Source of the DNA: Eggerthellales bacterium UBA948
GTDB taxonomy: Bacteria; Actinomycetota; Coriobacteriia; Coriobacteriales; UBA8131
Assembly: GCA_002293265.1 (NCBI GenBank)
Contig: DBCW01000077.1
Coordinates: 10,928 to 23,705, forward strand
Length of the DNA stretch: 12,778 nt
Direction: 5' to 3'
Under the pieces are notes generated by a model. That model made no database searches, was not told the DNA's origin, and was given only the letters and a program-made list of their open reading frames with translations. Positions 7,003 to 12,476 of this stretch are shown here, one piece after another; the stretch's first letter is position 1, and each line of letters starts with the position of its first letter. The position numbers and the translations under genes are program-made.

Positions 7003-7431
7003 CTACTTGGCGTTGAAGCTGGATATCCCAATACAGATTACTGCAACGCTCAGAATTATCAGTGTTCCTACTGTATCTAATCTGCTTCCCAAAAGATTGA
7101 GCAAAAGGCATCCGGCAGCCAATACAATGCCAACGCACTTAAGGCATAGAGCCACTATATCTGACCACTCTTTTCCGGACACAGATTTAAGATGATCCAA
7201 AATGCTGTTCGATGAAGCGGAAGTCTCTGCAGCAGAAAGCAAAATATCGGTAGTGACACCTAATGTTTCTGCAAGTTTCGGAATCAGTAAAATGTCGGGG
7301 TACGCTATGCCTCGCTCCCACTTTGAAACCGCCTTATCGGTGATGCCTAATGTATCGGCTAACTCTTTTTGGGTGTAATTCTTCTCTTTTCGCAAAGAGG
7401 CTATCATCTGTCCCATATGTTTATATCTCAA
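7003..7431 (-). CDS. XRE-family regulator with two membrane segments
   Basis: This gene encodes 142 residues if translation starts at the TTG at 7431, which has GGAGGT at a spacing of 9 bases. An ATG five codons later (7416) is the alternative. Residues about 8-62 are a classic XRE helix-turn-helix (LRKEKNYTQKELADTLGITD then KAVSKWERG). Two hydrophobic segments at about 93-114 and 120-138 form a C-terminal membrane anchor. It therefore differs from a soluble cI-like phage repressor; membrane-tethered XRE proteins are common in Gram-positive chromosomes. It is convergent with recombinase B, 55 bases away. Whether it belongs to the prophage or to the host is not clear. Confidence 0.8.
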   Translation of the reverse strand: MRYKHMGQMIASLRKEKNYTQKELADTLGITDKAVSKWERGIAYPDILLIPKLAETLGVTTDILLSAAETSASSNSILDHLKSVSGKEWSDIVALCLKCVGIVLAAGCLLLNLLGSRLDTVGTLIILSVAVICIGISSFNAK

Positions 7432-7469
7432 TCCCTTTTCACCTCCATTTTTGCTACGGCTCTACTTAC

Positions 7470-7498
7470 AGCATAAGCTGATTATTGGTTCATATCAA
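7470..7498 (-). promoter_or_regulatory. Candidate sigma-A-type promoter of the XRE gene
   Basis: On the - strand, TTGATA (7493-7498) and TATGCT (7470-7475) are separated by 17 bases and lie about 40 bases upstream of the TTG start. Both boxes match the consensus well. Confidence 0.5.
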
Positions 7499-7776
7499 TG
7501 GAATGCTAGTCGAAATCGGTAAACCATACGTTGAGTGCGGGGTTGCTAACAAAGCCTTTAGAATTGTTAAAAAAGCCGCTTTCTTTCTTTTAACGATTCC
7601 AAAGCAAATCGTTAAAAGATGCACACCCCTAAGCTCAAATCGTTAAAAGATAGTTCGAAACAAGGCTGTGTTCAAATCCCTACGCTTGCTTAAAGCCTCG
7701 CTCACAACCACCAACTATTGCTACAAGCCTAAGCCCTCAAAACGAAAAAGCCCACATAAACAGACATTTTAGGCAA
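7499..7776. other. Gene-free stretch between the XRE gene and the tRNA
   Basis: Neither strand carries a convincing reading frame with a ribosome binding site here. The stretch holds the repeat cluster listed at 7562-7651. The remainder (7652-7776) shows nothing I can name apart from AAGCC/GGCTT-rich text downstream of the tRNA terminator. Confidence 0.5.
7562..7651. repeat. Cluster of AATCGTTAAAAGA elements including a perfect dyad
   Basis: AAATCGTTAAAAGAT occurs twice as a direct repeat (7606-7620 and 7637-7651), with starts 31 bases apart, about three helical turns. The reverse complement TCTTTTAACGATT lies at 7586-7598. It forms with 7607-7619 a perfect 13-bp inverted repeat around an 8-base spacer. 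A degenerate copy, AATTGTTAAAAAAG, is at 7562-7575. The stem is AT-rich without a T-tract, so an operator array is a better reading than a terminator. It lies upstream of the XRE gene and could be its binding site. Confidence 0.7.
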
Positions 7777-7823
7777 TCAAAAAACCACCTACCGAACTCA
7801 TGCGAGTTTATCAATAGATGGTT
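7777..7823 (-). terminator. Terminator of tRNA-Ser
   Basis: On the - strand, AACCATCTA (7815-7823) pairs with TAGGTGGTT (7783-7791), 9 bp with one G-U. An inner hairpin (AACTC-GCAT-GAGTT) lies between, and a run of T follows directly (7779-7784 read as A on +). It begins 8 bases after the tRNA CCA end. Confidence 0.75.
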
Positions 7824-7830
7824 GATGATA

Positions 7831-7923
7831 TGGCGGAGAAGGAGGGATTCGAACCCTCGAGGCGCTTTTGACGCCTACACGATTTCCAATCGTGCGCGCT
7901 CGGCCGGACTACGCGACTTCTCC
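7831..7923 (-). tRNA. tRNA-Ser (anticodon GGA), CCA encoded
   Basis: This is a 93-base cloverleaf including the encoded CCA. The acceptor stem GGAGAAG (7917-7923) pairs with CTTCTCC, and the discriminator base is G. The anticodon stem CACGA/TCGTG encloses the loop TTGGAAA, placing anticodon GGA at 7885-7887 (complement). The long variable arm (GGCG...CGCC) is typical of serine tRNAs. The T arm is GAGGG-TTCGAAT-CCCTC. It reads UCC and UCU codons. It lies 45 bases downstream of the toxin gene on the same strand and has its own terminator. It is a possible integration site for mobile DNA, but no duplicated 3' end was found in the window. Confidence 0.95.
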
Positions 7924-7935
7924 GTGTGCCAAGAT

Positions 7936-7965
7936 AGTTTAGCATAACAATGCTCAAGGAAGTAA
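7936..7965 (-). promoter_or_regulatory. Possible promoter of tRNA-Ser
   Basis: On the - strand, TTACTT (7960-7965) and TAAACT (7936-7941) are 18 bases apart, and the latter ends 12 bases before the mature tRNA. A small hairpin (AGCAT-AACA-ATGCT, 7941-7954) lies between the boxes. The -35 box overlaps the repeat motif at 7956. Confidence 0.3.
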
Positions 7966-7973
7966 CGATTAAT
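7956..7973 (+). repeat. Copy of the AAGGAAnnnnCGATT motif at the toxin stop codon
   Basis: AAGGAAGTAACGATTAAT shares its core with the ends of the palindromic element at 9049-9215. It overlaps the fitB-like stop codon (complement of 7969-7971). With the copy at 8417-8433 in opposite orientation it brackets the toxin gene as an inverted pair. Confidence 0.5.
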
Positions 7974-8415
7974 TCTCGGCATTTTTTTGAGTTGTCTGTG
8001 TGCTCCATGGATCAATTAGCTCAAGACCAATGCCTTCAAAATCGGTAGTATTGCGAGTGACCAATGAGGCCTCATGTTCTATGCATATACTTGCAATAAT
8101 GGCATTCAGCACAGAGATTGGTTTCCCACTCTTTTTTCGGATCGGTACAATCTTTGCATATATAGCAGCCGAATTCTCATTGAACGGAAGTATTTTATCG
8201 GCAAAGAGGGTTTTAAAAATTAAACGTGACTTTTGTTGAATCGAGTCTCGCCTTTTGCCCTCATCAAGGAGATTTATGTCTGCGCCAATTTCCGACACCG
8301 AGACTACTGTTGTATAAAAATCAGAATCTGAAAGCCTCTCAAACCACTTTTTTACTTGTGGGTCAGGAGCGTCTTTCATCAGCTCAGAGATTACATTTGT
8401 ATCGAGTACAAGCAT
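7969..8415 (-). CDS. PIN-domain toxin, FitB/VapC family
   Basis: This gene encodes 148 residues from the ATG at 8413-8415, with AGGAAG as its ribosome binding site overlapping the antitoxin stop. PIN-domain ribonucleases use a quartet of acidic residues to bind metal and cut RNA. Here D5 (MLVLDTNVIS), E42 (VSVSEIGAD) and D125 (TRNTTDFEGIGLELIDPW) are present. The third position, normally Asp in PISxxDAxIA, is Asn104 in KPISVLNAIIAS (codon AAT, one transition from GAT). The C-terminal half otherwise matches the FitB type closely. The frame is full length and intact, so the toxin may be attenuated or the substitution may be tolerated. It is the second gene of a pair with a FitA-like antitoxin. 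Confidence 0.88.
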   Translation of the reverse strand: MLVLDTNVISELMKDAPDPQVKKWFERLSDSDFYTTVVSVSEIGADINLLDEGKRRDSIQQKSRLIFKTLFADKILPFNENSAAIYAKIVPIRKKSGKPISVLNAIIASICIEHEASLVTRNTTDFEGIGLELIDPWSTQTTQKNAEN

Positions 8416-8433
8416 TTAATCGGTGCTTCCTAA
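8408..8433 (-). repeat. 26-base repeat at the antitoxin/toxin junction
   Basis: These 26 bases match 9190-9215, the right end of the palindromic element, at 24 positions. Read on the - strand it contains TTAGGAAGCACCGATTA and then the toxin start ATGCTTGT. It therefore supplies the toxin's ribosome binding site and first codons. Confidence 0.75.
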
Positions 8434-8750
8434 AGATTTAATTCACGAGCGTATTCATCTCTGGTCGGTAATTCAAAATCATCTAAATAAAAGCCATCGA
8501 CGCTCATAATGTTGTGTATTTTATCAGCAAGACTTAAGGGCTTCTTTTGAGAGGAGGTTGTTGGACTGCTATTTTCTATCAGCTCTACGGCCGAGCTTAA
8601 GTTTATTGTATGGTATTCAACAGTTCCTTTTACTGCGCAATCCAGGATATATCTTGCTTGGCTTTCGACGGAGCGACCGTTGTTTTTGGCAATGTCTTTA
8701 AGCATTTGTTTTGTGGTCTCGTCAAGGTTTCTAATAGTAATACTAGCCAT
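8430..8750 (-). CDS. FitA-like antitoxin (ribbon-helix-helix)
   Basis: This gene encodes 106 residues from the ATG at 8748-8750, six bases after AGGAGT. The longer frame from 8801 lacks a site and crosses the promoter. Residues 2-38 (ASITIRNLDETTKQMLKDIA then RSVESQARYIL) match the FitA/RHH_1 dimeric DNA-binding fold that precedes FitB/VapC toxins. Residues about 70-106, ending DEYARELNL, form the tail that in this family threads into the PIN active site. The toxin start follows 14 bases after the stop. The protein is expected to neutralise the toxin and, as a complex with it, to repress the promoter, which carries an inverted repeat (8778-8804). Confidence 0.85.
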   Translation of the reverse strand: MASITIRNLDETTKQMLKDIAKNNGRSVESQARYILDCAVKGTVEYHTINLSSAVELIENSSPTTSSQKKPLSLADKIHNIMSVDGFYLDDFELPTRDEYARELNL

Positions 8751-8759
8751 TATTACTCC

Positions 8760-8775
8760 TAAGGAAGTGACGATT
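8760..8775 (+). repeat. Copy of the TAAGGAAnnnnCGATT motif upstream of the antitoxin
   Basis: TAAGGAAGTGACGATT lies between the antitoxin ribosome binding site and the operator dyad. It shares 14 of 16 bases with the right-end motif of the palindromic element (TAAGGAAGCACCGATT). Confidence 0.5.
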
Positions 8776-8777
8776 GC

Positions 8778-8828
8778 AAAATGATTGCAATATGAAATCA
8801 TTTTATCACTACAGAGTGCTTTCTACAA
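8778..8828 (-). promoter_or_regulatory. Promoter and operator dyad of the toxin-antitoxin pair
   Basis: On the - strand, TTGTAG (8823-8828) and TAAAAT (8800-8805) are exactly 17 bases apart. The -10 box overlaps a perfect 9-bp inverted repeat, AAAATGATT (8778-8786) with AATCATTTT (8796-8804), separated by 9 bases. FitAB complexes are known to bind inverted repeats in their own promoter, so this is the expected place for autoregulation. Confidence 0.6.
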
Positions 8829-8940
8829 ACCAACAGTGATGAATGAATCTGACCAGAAAATGCTTTATGAAGTTTTGATAAGCGAATAAGGCAAATGTAT
8901 AACAGAAGCAGTAATATTGCTGGTATAGCATAAATAGTAA

Positions 8941-8993
8941 AAAGTATTCTATAATTGCTCGGCACAAATTAGTGACATGTAAATACTTTGACA
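8941..8993 (+). promoter_or_regulatory. Possible promoter region of the radical SAM gene
   Basis: TATAAT at 8950-8955 is a perfect -10 box without a clear -35. It is preceded by AAAGTATT (8941-8948), whose inverted copy AATACTTT is at 8982-8989. A TTGACA at 8988-8993 has no good -10 at the right distance. The assignment is weak. Confidence 0.3.
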
Positions 8994-9029
8994 CAAGCAT
9001 TCCTGGACAGATGAAAGGATAAGGGTTTA

Positions 9030-10478
9030 ATGGGGCTTCTCACATCCTTAAGGAAACAACGATTCAATCATTACACGCCATCTTCCGTTCAGTTTGCCCC
9101 AGCTATGCCCGAACAGGCAACGCCATTACGCCAGGTAGTGCCGTCGCCTGTTCAAACAGATCTGGAACAAACTGAACGGAATCTGTCGCACAAGCATTCA
9201 ATCGGTGCTTCCTTAGCGCGTGCGTGGCTAACCAGATCTATCAAGCCTTTTGAATTTACAAATGAATACGACCATGCTTTAAGCTACCAGGGCGTAAGAT
9301 CACTCGGGCTTTATGTGCATATTCCATTTTGTAGATCCATTTGTGCGTTTTGTCCTTATTGCAAACACCCTTATCAAAGTGAGACTGCCAAGCAATATGT
9401 TCAGCAGCTTTTGCGAGAGATCGATCTAGTTTGCGGAGATCACACAAAATCCACTTTGGAAAATCACAGCCTGAGCAAGAAGCAAGCTGCCACAAGTTTG
9501 TACTTTGGCGGAGGATCTCCGGCTCTGCTAGTAGATGAAATTGGAGCAATCATCAACAAACTCCAAGAGTATTTTGACATAACCGATGGTATTGGCGTTG
9601 AACTACATCCCGATGACGTGACAGTTGAGACGTTCAAAAAACTCAAGACTGCCGGAGTTACACGCATCAGCATAGGCGTGCAATCGTTTGACTCGGCAAC
9701 TTTGTCAATCCTGGGCAGGAACCATTTTGACTACAGTCAAGTATTTGAGACCATTCAAGCTGTGCCGTTTGACACGGTGGCGATGGACTTCATTTTTGCT
9801 TTGGAGGGGCAGACATTTGAATCGATTAAAGCCGATATCGACACTGCCTTTGCAAGCGGTGCCAACCACATAGCGCTATACCCGTTTATCGATTTTGCAT
9901 TTTCGAAAAGCAACGTCAAGAAGATGGACAAGCAGCAGAAGAAAAGCCTGCTCTACAAAATCGCAAACTATTGCATGGAACAAGGATATGTGCGCGATTC
10001 GATCTGGACTTTTGGCAAGCCGGGCGTGGATAAGTATTCCTCGATGACACGCGATAATTTTTTGGGCTTTGGCTGCTCTGCTACTTCGCTTTTGGCAAAC
10101 CAATTCAAGGTTAATACGTTTTCGCCGGAAGCTTACGAGGCACGTATCAACTCCGGTGAGCTGCCAACGGCGCTTACTACCAGATTCACAAAAAGGCAAA
10201 GAATGATCTATTGGCTGTTTTGGCGACTCTATACCACACACTTGCATGAACAAGATTTCAAAGACTTCTTTGGCGAGGAACTAAACAAGATGTACGGTTT
10301 AGAATTATGGCTGGGGACAGCATTCGGCATGCTCAAAAAGAAAGATGGCATTTACAGCCTAACCAACAAAGGCGTGTTTTATTACCACCACTTTGAGGGA
10401 TATTACACCTACAAATACATCGACCACATGTGGAACATCATGCGAAACGAACCTTTTCCAAAGGAAGTGTCGATATAG
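9030..10478 (+). CDS. HemN/HemW-like radical SAM protein with a palindrome-encoded N-terminus
   Basis: This gene encodes 482 residues from the ATG at 9030; an in-frame stop lies at 9012 and AAAGGA is 10 bases upstream. The radical SAM core starts at about residue 92 (LGLYVHIPFC). The cluster ligands are C101, C105 and C108 (CX3CX2C), with a further C111, as in the coproporphyrinogen III dehydrogenase group. Also visible are YFGGGSPALL (158-167), the ELHPDDV segment (191-197) and RISIGVQSFD (212-221). A C-terminal HemN-like region reaches residue 482. Residues 7-62 are encoded by a 167-base inverted repeat and look compositionally odd (many Pro, Gln and Ser). No ATG, GTG or TTG in frame lies between that repeat and the core, so the repeat must be translated if the protein is made. 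The substrate is unknown: a heme-related step, or anaerobic heme handling as in HutW/ChuW, is possible, but no heme genes are nearby. Confidence 0.85.
   Translation: MGLLTSLRKQRFNHYTPSSVQFAPAMPEQATPLRQVVPSPVQTDLEQTERNLSHKHSIGASLARAWLTRSIKPFEFTNEYDHALSYQGVRSLGLYVHIPFCRSICAFCPYCKHPYQSETAKQYVQQLLREIDLVCGDHTKSTLENHSLSKKQAATSLYFGGGSPALLVDEIGAIINKLQEYFDITDGIGVELHPDDVTVETFKKLKTAGVTRISIGVQSFDSATLSILGRNHFDYSQVFETIQAVPFDTVAMDFIFALEGQTFESIKADIDTAFASGANHIALYPFIDFAFSKSNVKKMDKQQKKSLLYKIANYCMEQGYVRDSIWTFGKPGVDKYSSMTRDNFLGFGCSATSLLANQFKVNTFSPEAYEARINSGELPTALTTRFTKRQRMIYWLFWRLYTTHLHEQDFKDFFGEELNKMYGLELWLGTAFGMLKKKDGIYSLTNKGVFYYHHFEGYYTYKYIDHMWNIMRNEPFPKEVSI
9049..9215. repeat. 167-base palindromic element inside the radical SAM coding sequence
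   Basis: Every base n pairs or faces base 18264-n, with no gap from end to end. The outer 48-base arms (9049-9096 and 9168-9215) agree at 37 positions and end in a perfect 14-bp stretch, TTCCGTTCAGTTTG (9083-9096 with 9168-9181). An inner perfect 8-bp block, GAACAGGC (9111-9118 with 9146-9153), continues toward a 5-base loop at 9130-9134. The outer ends read TAAGGAAACAACGATT and, on the other strand, TAAGGAAGCACCGATT. It covers codons 7-62 of the radical SAM gene. No transposase is near. It resembles a foldback/MITE-like element that has been domesticated as coding sequence. Confidence 0.85.
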
Positions 10479-10509
10479 TGCCTAAAGAGGGATTGCGGTT
10501 GGGAATGTA

Positions 10510-10539
10510 TTGACGCAACGTACCTATATTCATTAAAAT
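10510..10539 (+). promoter_or_regulatory. Candidate promoter of the beta-helix surface protein
   Basis: TTGACG (10510-10515) and TAAAAT (10534-10539) are 18 bases apart and lie about 90 bases before the chosen start. This lets the surface gene be transcribed independently of the radical SAM gene that ends at 10478. Confidence 0.45.
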
Positions 10540-10627
10540 CTATATATTGCAAGATTGCACAAGCATTAATGCATCATGGGTTAAGTTGTTTGGGCCCATG
10601 CAATACAGGGTACCAAGGGGGGTCAAA

Positions 10628-12334
10628 ATGGCAGCAAGCACGCCAAGACCAAGGAAATCTAAAGCTTATGGTTTGATTATTTGCATATTGGCTACTGTTT
10701 TAGCAGTGGCATTTATTTTCACACCAAGTTTGCCTGCAAATATCTATGCCGGAAGCTCTAAGAGTTCCTCAGAAGCTACAAAAAGTACAAAGAGTACGAA
10801 GAACATAATTGTTTATGCAATGGCAATCGATAGTGAACTCAGCTTACAAAGCGAGATCGATTCAGCAGGCTCAGATCCTAAGACTATGGCGCTTGAAAGC
10901 AATATAACTCTCACCAGATCTCTGCAAATTCCAAGTGGGAAAAACATAACTCTCACCGGGAATTACAGTCTTTTTGGGGCAAATGGATTTGCAACGATAA
11001 TGCTGGGCGGCAACTTAACCATAAATGGTGTTACCGTAACACATGTTGCCAATGGCTCAGGCCATGGTATTAATGTGGCCGCAAATGCTTCATTGGTCAT
11101 GCAAGAAGGTTCAATATCAAACAACTCTGCAGCAAACAGCTATGGAGTGTACATAGGTGGTGAGGGCGAGTTCACCATGGAAGGCGGAGAGATTGCCAAC
11201 AATAACTCGCCGTCTAACGGTGGAGGAGTTGCCGTTGCCGATGCAGCTTATTTTGCACTATGGGGAGGTTCGATTCATCACAATAGCAACGTAGGCGGAA
11301 ACGGTGGAGGAGTCGCAGTTCTCAGCGGAGGAACATATGTTCTGGATGGTGGTAGCATCACAAGCAACACGGCGCAAAACGGAGCCGGTGTTTGGGGAGA
11401 AAGCGGAGGTCATATAGACTTTCTCAGCGGCAAAATAACCGACAATACCGCATCAGAAAACGGTGGTGGCGTTTTTGTTGCAAGATACTCGGATTTCAAT
11501 GTTGCTTCCGGCGTTACTTTTTCCAACAACAAGGCTTCCGGAATGCAACTCGTTACTCCTGCCGACACAACAAACTATCCGATATATCAGCAAAGAATCA
11601 AATCAACTGCATGGACTACACCACTTGTACGCGGCTATAACAACTACGATATCAACTACACGCCCGGCGCAAACCTCGGATCAACATCACTCACCTTCAA
11701 CTACAACTACGCCGGAGCGACCAATCCGCATGTTGTTGGTATCCCGGTTGCCAGCAAGTTTAAAGACGCACGAATAATCGATCCTGTTCGCGAAGGTTAT
11801 ACATTTCTAGGTTGGCGTTTAGGCTCTGAAGAGGGTATGGAGATATCCGATGAAGCAGACATCATGACTCCCACTGTTGTTTACGCTCTGTGGGCACCTA
11901 GAGAGGTTATACCCCCGGATCCTATCGTTCCAGACCCAGACCCAGACCCAGACCCAATAGAACCGGACCCAGACCCAATAGAACCAGAACCGGATCCAGT
12001 CGTACCCGAACCTGATCCCACTCCGTCAGACCCAGACCCAATAGAACCGGACCCTGTTGTTCCCGAACCTGATCCAATAACTCCTGATCCTAAACCTGTG
12101 GTCCCGGATCCTGAAGAGCCAAAACTCGTAGTTCCGCAAGATAAGATTGAAAGCGTCGTTGTTATGGATTCAACTTCAAAAACAGTTGATAAACCCAAAG
12201 AATCTGTGTTGCCAAAAACGGGCGATACCAATGTGGGGTTGATGCTTGCAGTTATTGCTATTAGTTTAGGTATTTGTTTAGTTGCTTCGTTTATTGTGCA
12301 ACGAAGGTTTAGGGTTCAGCGCAACAAATGCTAA
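10628..12334 (+). CDS. Sortase-anchored surface protein: beta-helix, InlB-type repeat, DP-rich spacer, LPKTG
   Basis: This gene encodes 568 residues from the ATG at 10628, with AAGGGGGG five bases upstream. The frame reaches back to a TTG at 10547 but no binding site supports that. Residues 8-35 are a basic then hydrophobic signal peptide, with cleavage likely near A41 (NIYA/GSS). Residues about 85-325 contain Gly/Asn-rich repeats (NGGGVAV, LDGGSITSN, NGAGVW, SENGGGVFV) of roughly 25 residues, typical of a right-handed parallel beta-helix. Residues about 358-424 resemble an InlB B-repeat (GYTFLGW at 390-396, YALW at 419-422). A DP/EP spacer follows to about 507. The sorting signal is LPKTG at 528-532, with a membrane segment at 536-557 and a basic tail. 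It is exported and attached to peptidoglycan by sortase. The ligand is unknown; adhesion is the usual role of such architecture. Confidence 0.9.
   Translation: MAASTPRPRKSKAYGLIICILATVLAVAFIFTPSLPANIYAGSSKSSSEATKSTKSTKNIIVYAMAIDSELSLQSEIDSAGSDPKTMALESNITLTRSLQIPSGKNITLTGNYSLFGANGFATIMLGGNLTINGVTVTHVANGSGHGINVAANASLVMQEGSISNNSAANSYGVYIGGEGEFTMEGGEIANNNSPSNGGGVAVADAAYFALWGGSIHHNSNVGGNGGGVAVLSGGTYVLDGGSITSNTAQNGAGVWGESGGHIDFLSGKITDNTASENGGGVFVARYSDFNVASGVTFSNNKASGMQLVTPADTTNYPIYQQRIKSTAWTTPLVRGYNNYDINYTPGANLGSTSLTFNYNYAGATNPHVVGIPVASKFKDARIIDPVREGYTFLGWRLGSEEGMEISDEADIMTPTVVYALWAPREVIPPDPIVPDPDPDPDPIEPDPDPIEPEPDPVVPEPDPTPSDPDPIEPDPVVPEPDPITPDPKPVVPDPEEPKLVVPQDKIESVVVMDSTSKTVDKPKESVLPKTGDTNVGLMLAVIAISLGICLVASFIVQRRFRVQRNKC
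11943..12054 (+). repeat. Internal duplication in the DP-rich spacer
   Basis: A 28-base stretch at 11943-11970 recurs identically at 12027-12054, beginning CAGACCCAGACCCAATAG and coding for a PDPDPIEPDP-like peptide. Shorter partial copies (GACCCAGACCCA units) lie between and before. Identity at synonymous positions indicates recent slippage or recombination that could change spacer length. Confidence 0.7.
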
Positions 12335-12350
12335 TCACGCTTACGGCTTT

Positions 12351-12456
12351 GCTATAAATATGAGGCGTAGTTGAAGGATCTTCCCAAAGCGTACCACACG
12401 ATTTGCAAATTAACTATTTCTGGAAAGACCCTTCAATTACACCTCATAAATACAGT
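12351..12456. repeat. Long foldback between two convergent surface-protein genes
   Basis: Bases 12360-12377 (ATGAGGCGTAGTTGAAGG) and 12430-12447 pair in register with one mismatch and one G-U. Pairing continues inward (12379-12382 with 12425-12428, 12384-12386 with 12421-12423) and loosely outward to about 12351/12456. No clear T-tract follows on either strand. It may act as a shared bidirectional terminator or may be a palindromic element like that at 9049. Confidence 0.6.
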
Positions 12457-12476
12457 TGCAAAATAGAATTAAACGT

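Noticed and set aside
7562..7651. CRISPR array
   Set aside because: The repeats are only 13-15 bases, mixed in orientation, with unequal spacers and no cas gene.
7811..8008. 65-residue - strand ORF
   Set aside because: It is read through the tRNA-Ser gene and the end of the toxin gene, with no support.
8809..9000. 63-residue - strand ORF upstream of the antitoxin
   Set aside because: It has aromatic- and Cys-rich AT-driven composition and no plausible binding site, and it lies in the intergenic promoter region.
9030..9215. Palindrome as an untranslated leader with the radical SAM start further downstream
   Set aside because: No in-frame ATG, GTG or TTG with a binding site exists between the palindrome and the YVHIPFC core, so translation must begin before it.
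9049..9215. Insertion sequence
   Set aside because: There is no transposase and the element is too short; it could only be a non-autonomous remnant.
11881..12231. Antisense ORF coding for Gly-Ser repeats
   Set aside because: It is the mirror image of the DP-rich spacer of the surface protein; repetitive DNA keeps the antisense frame open.
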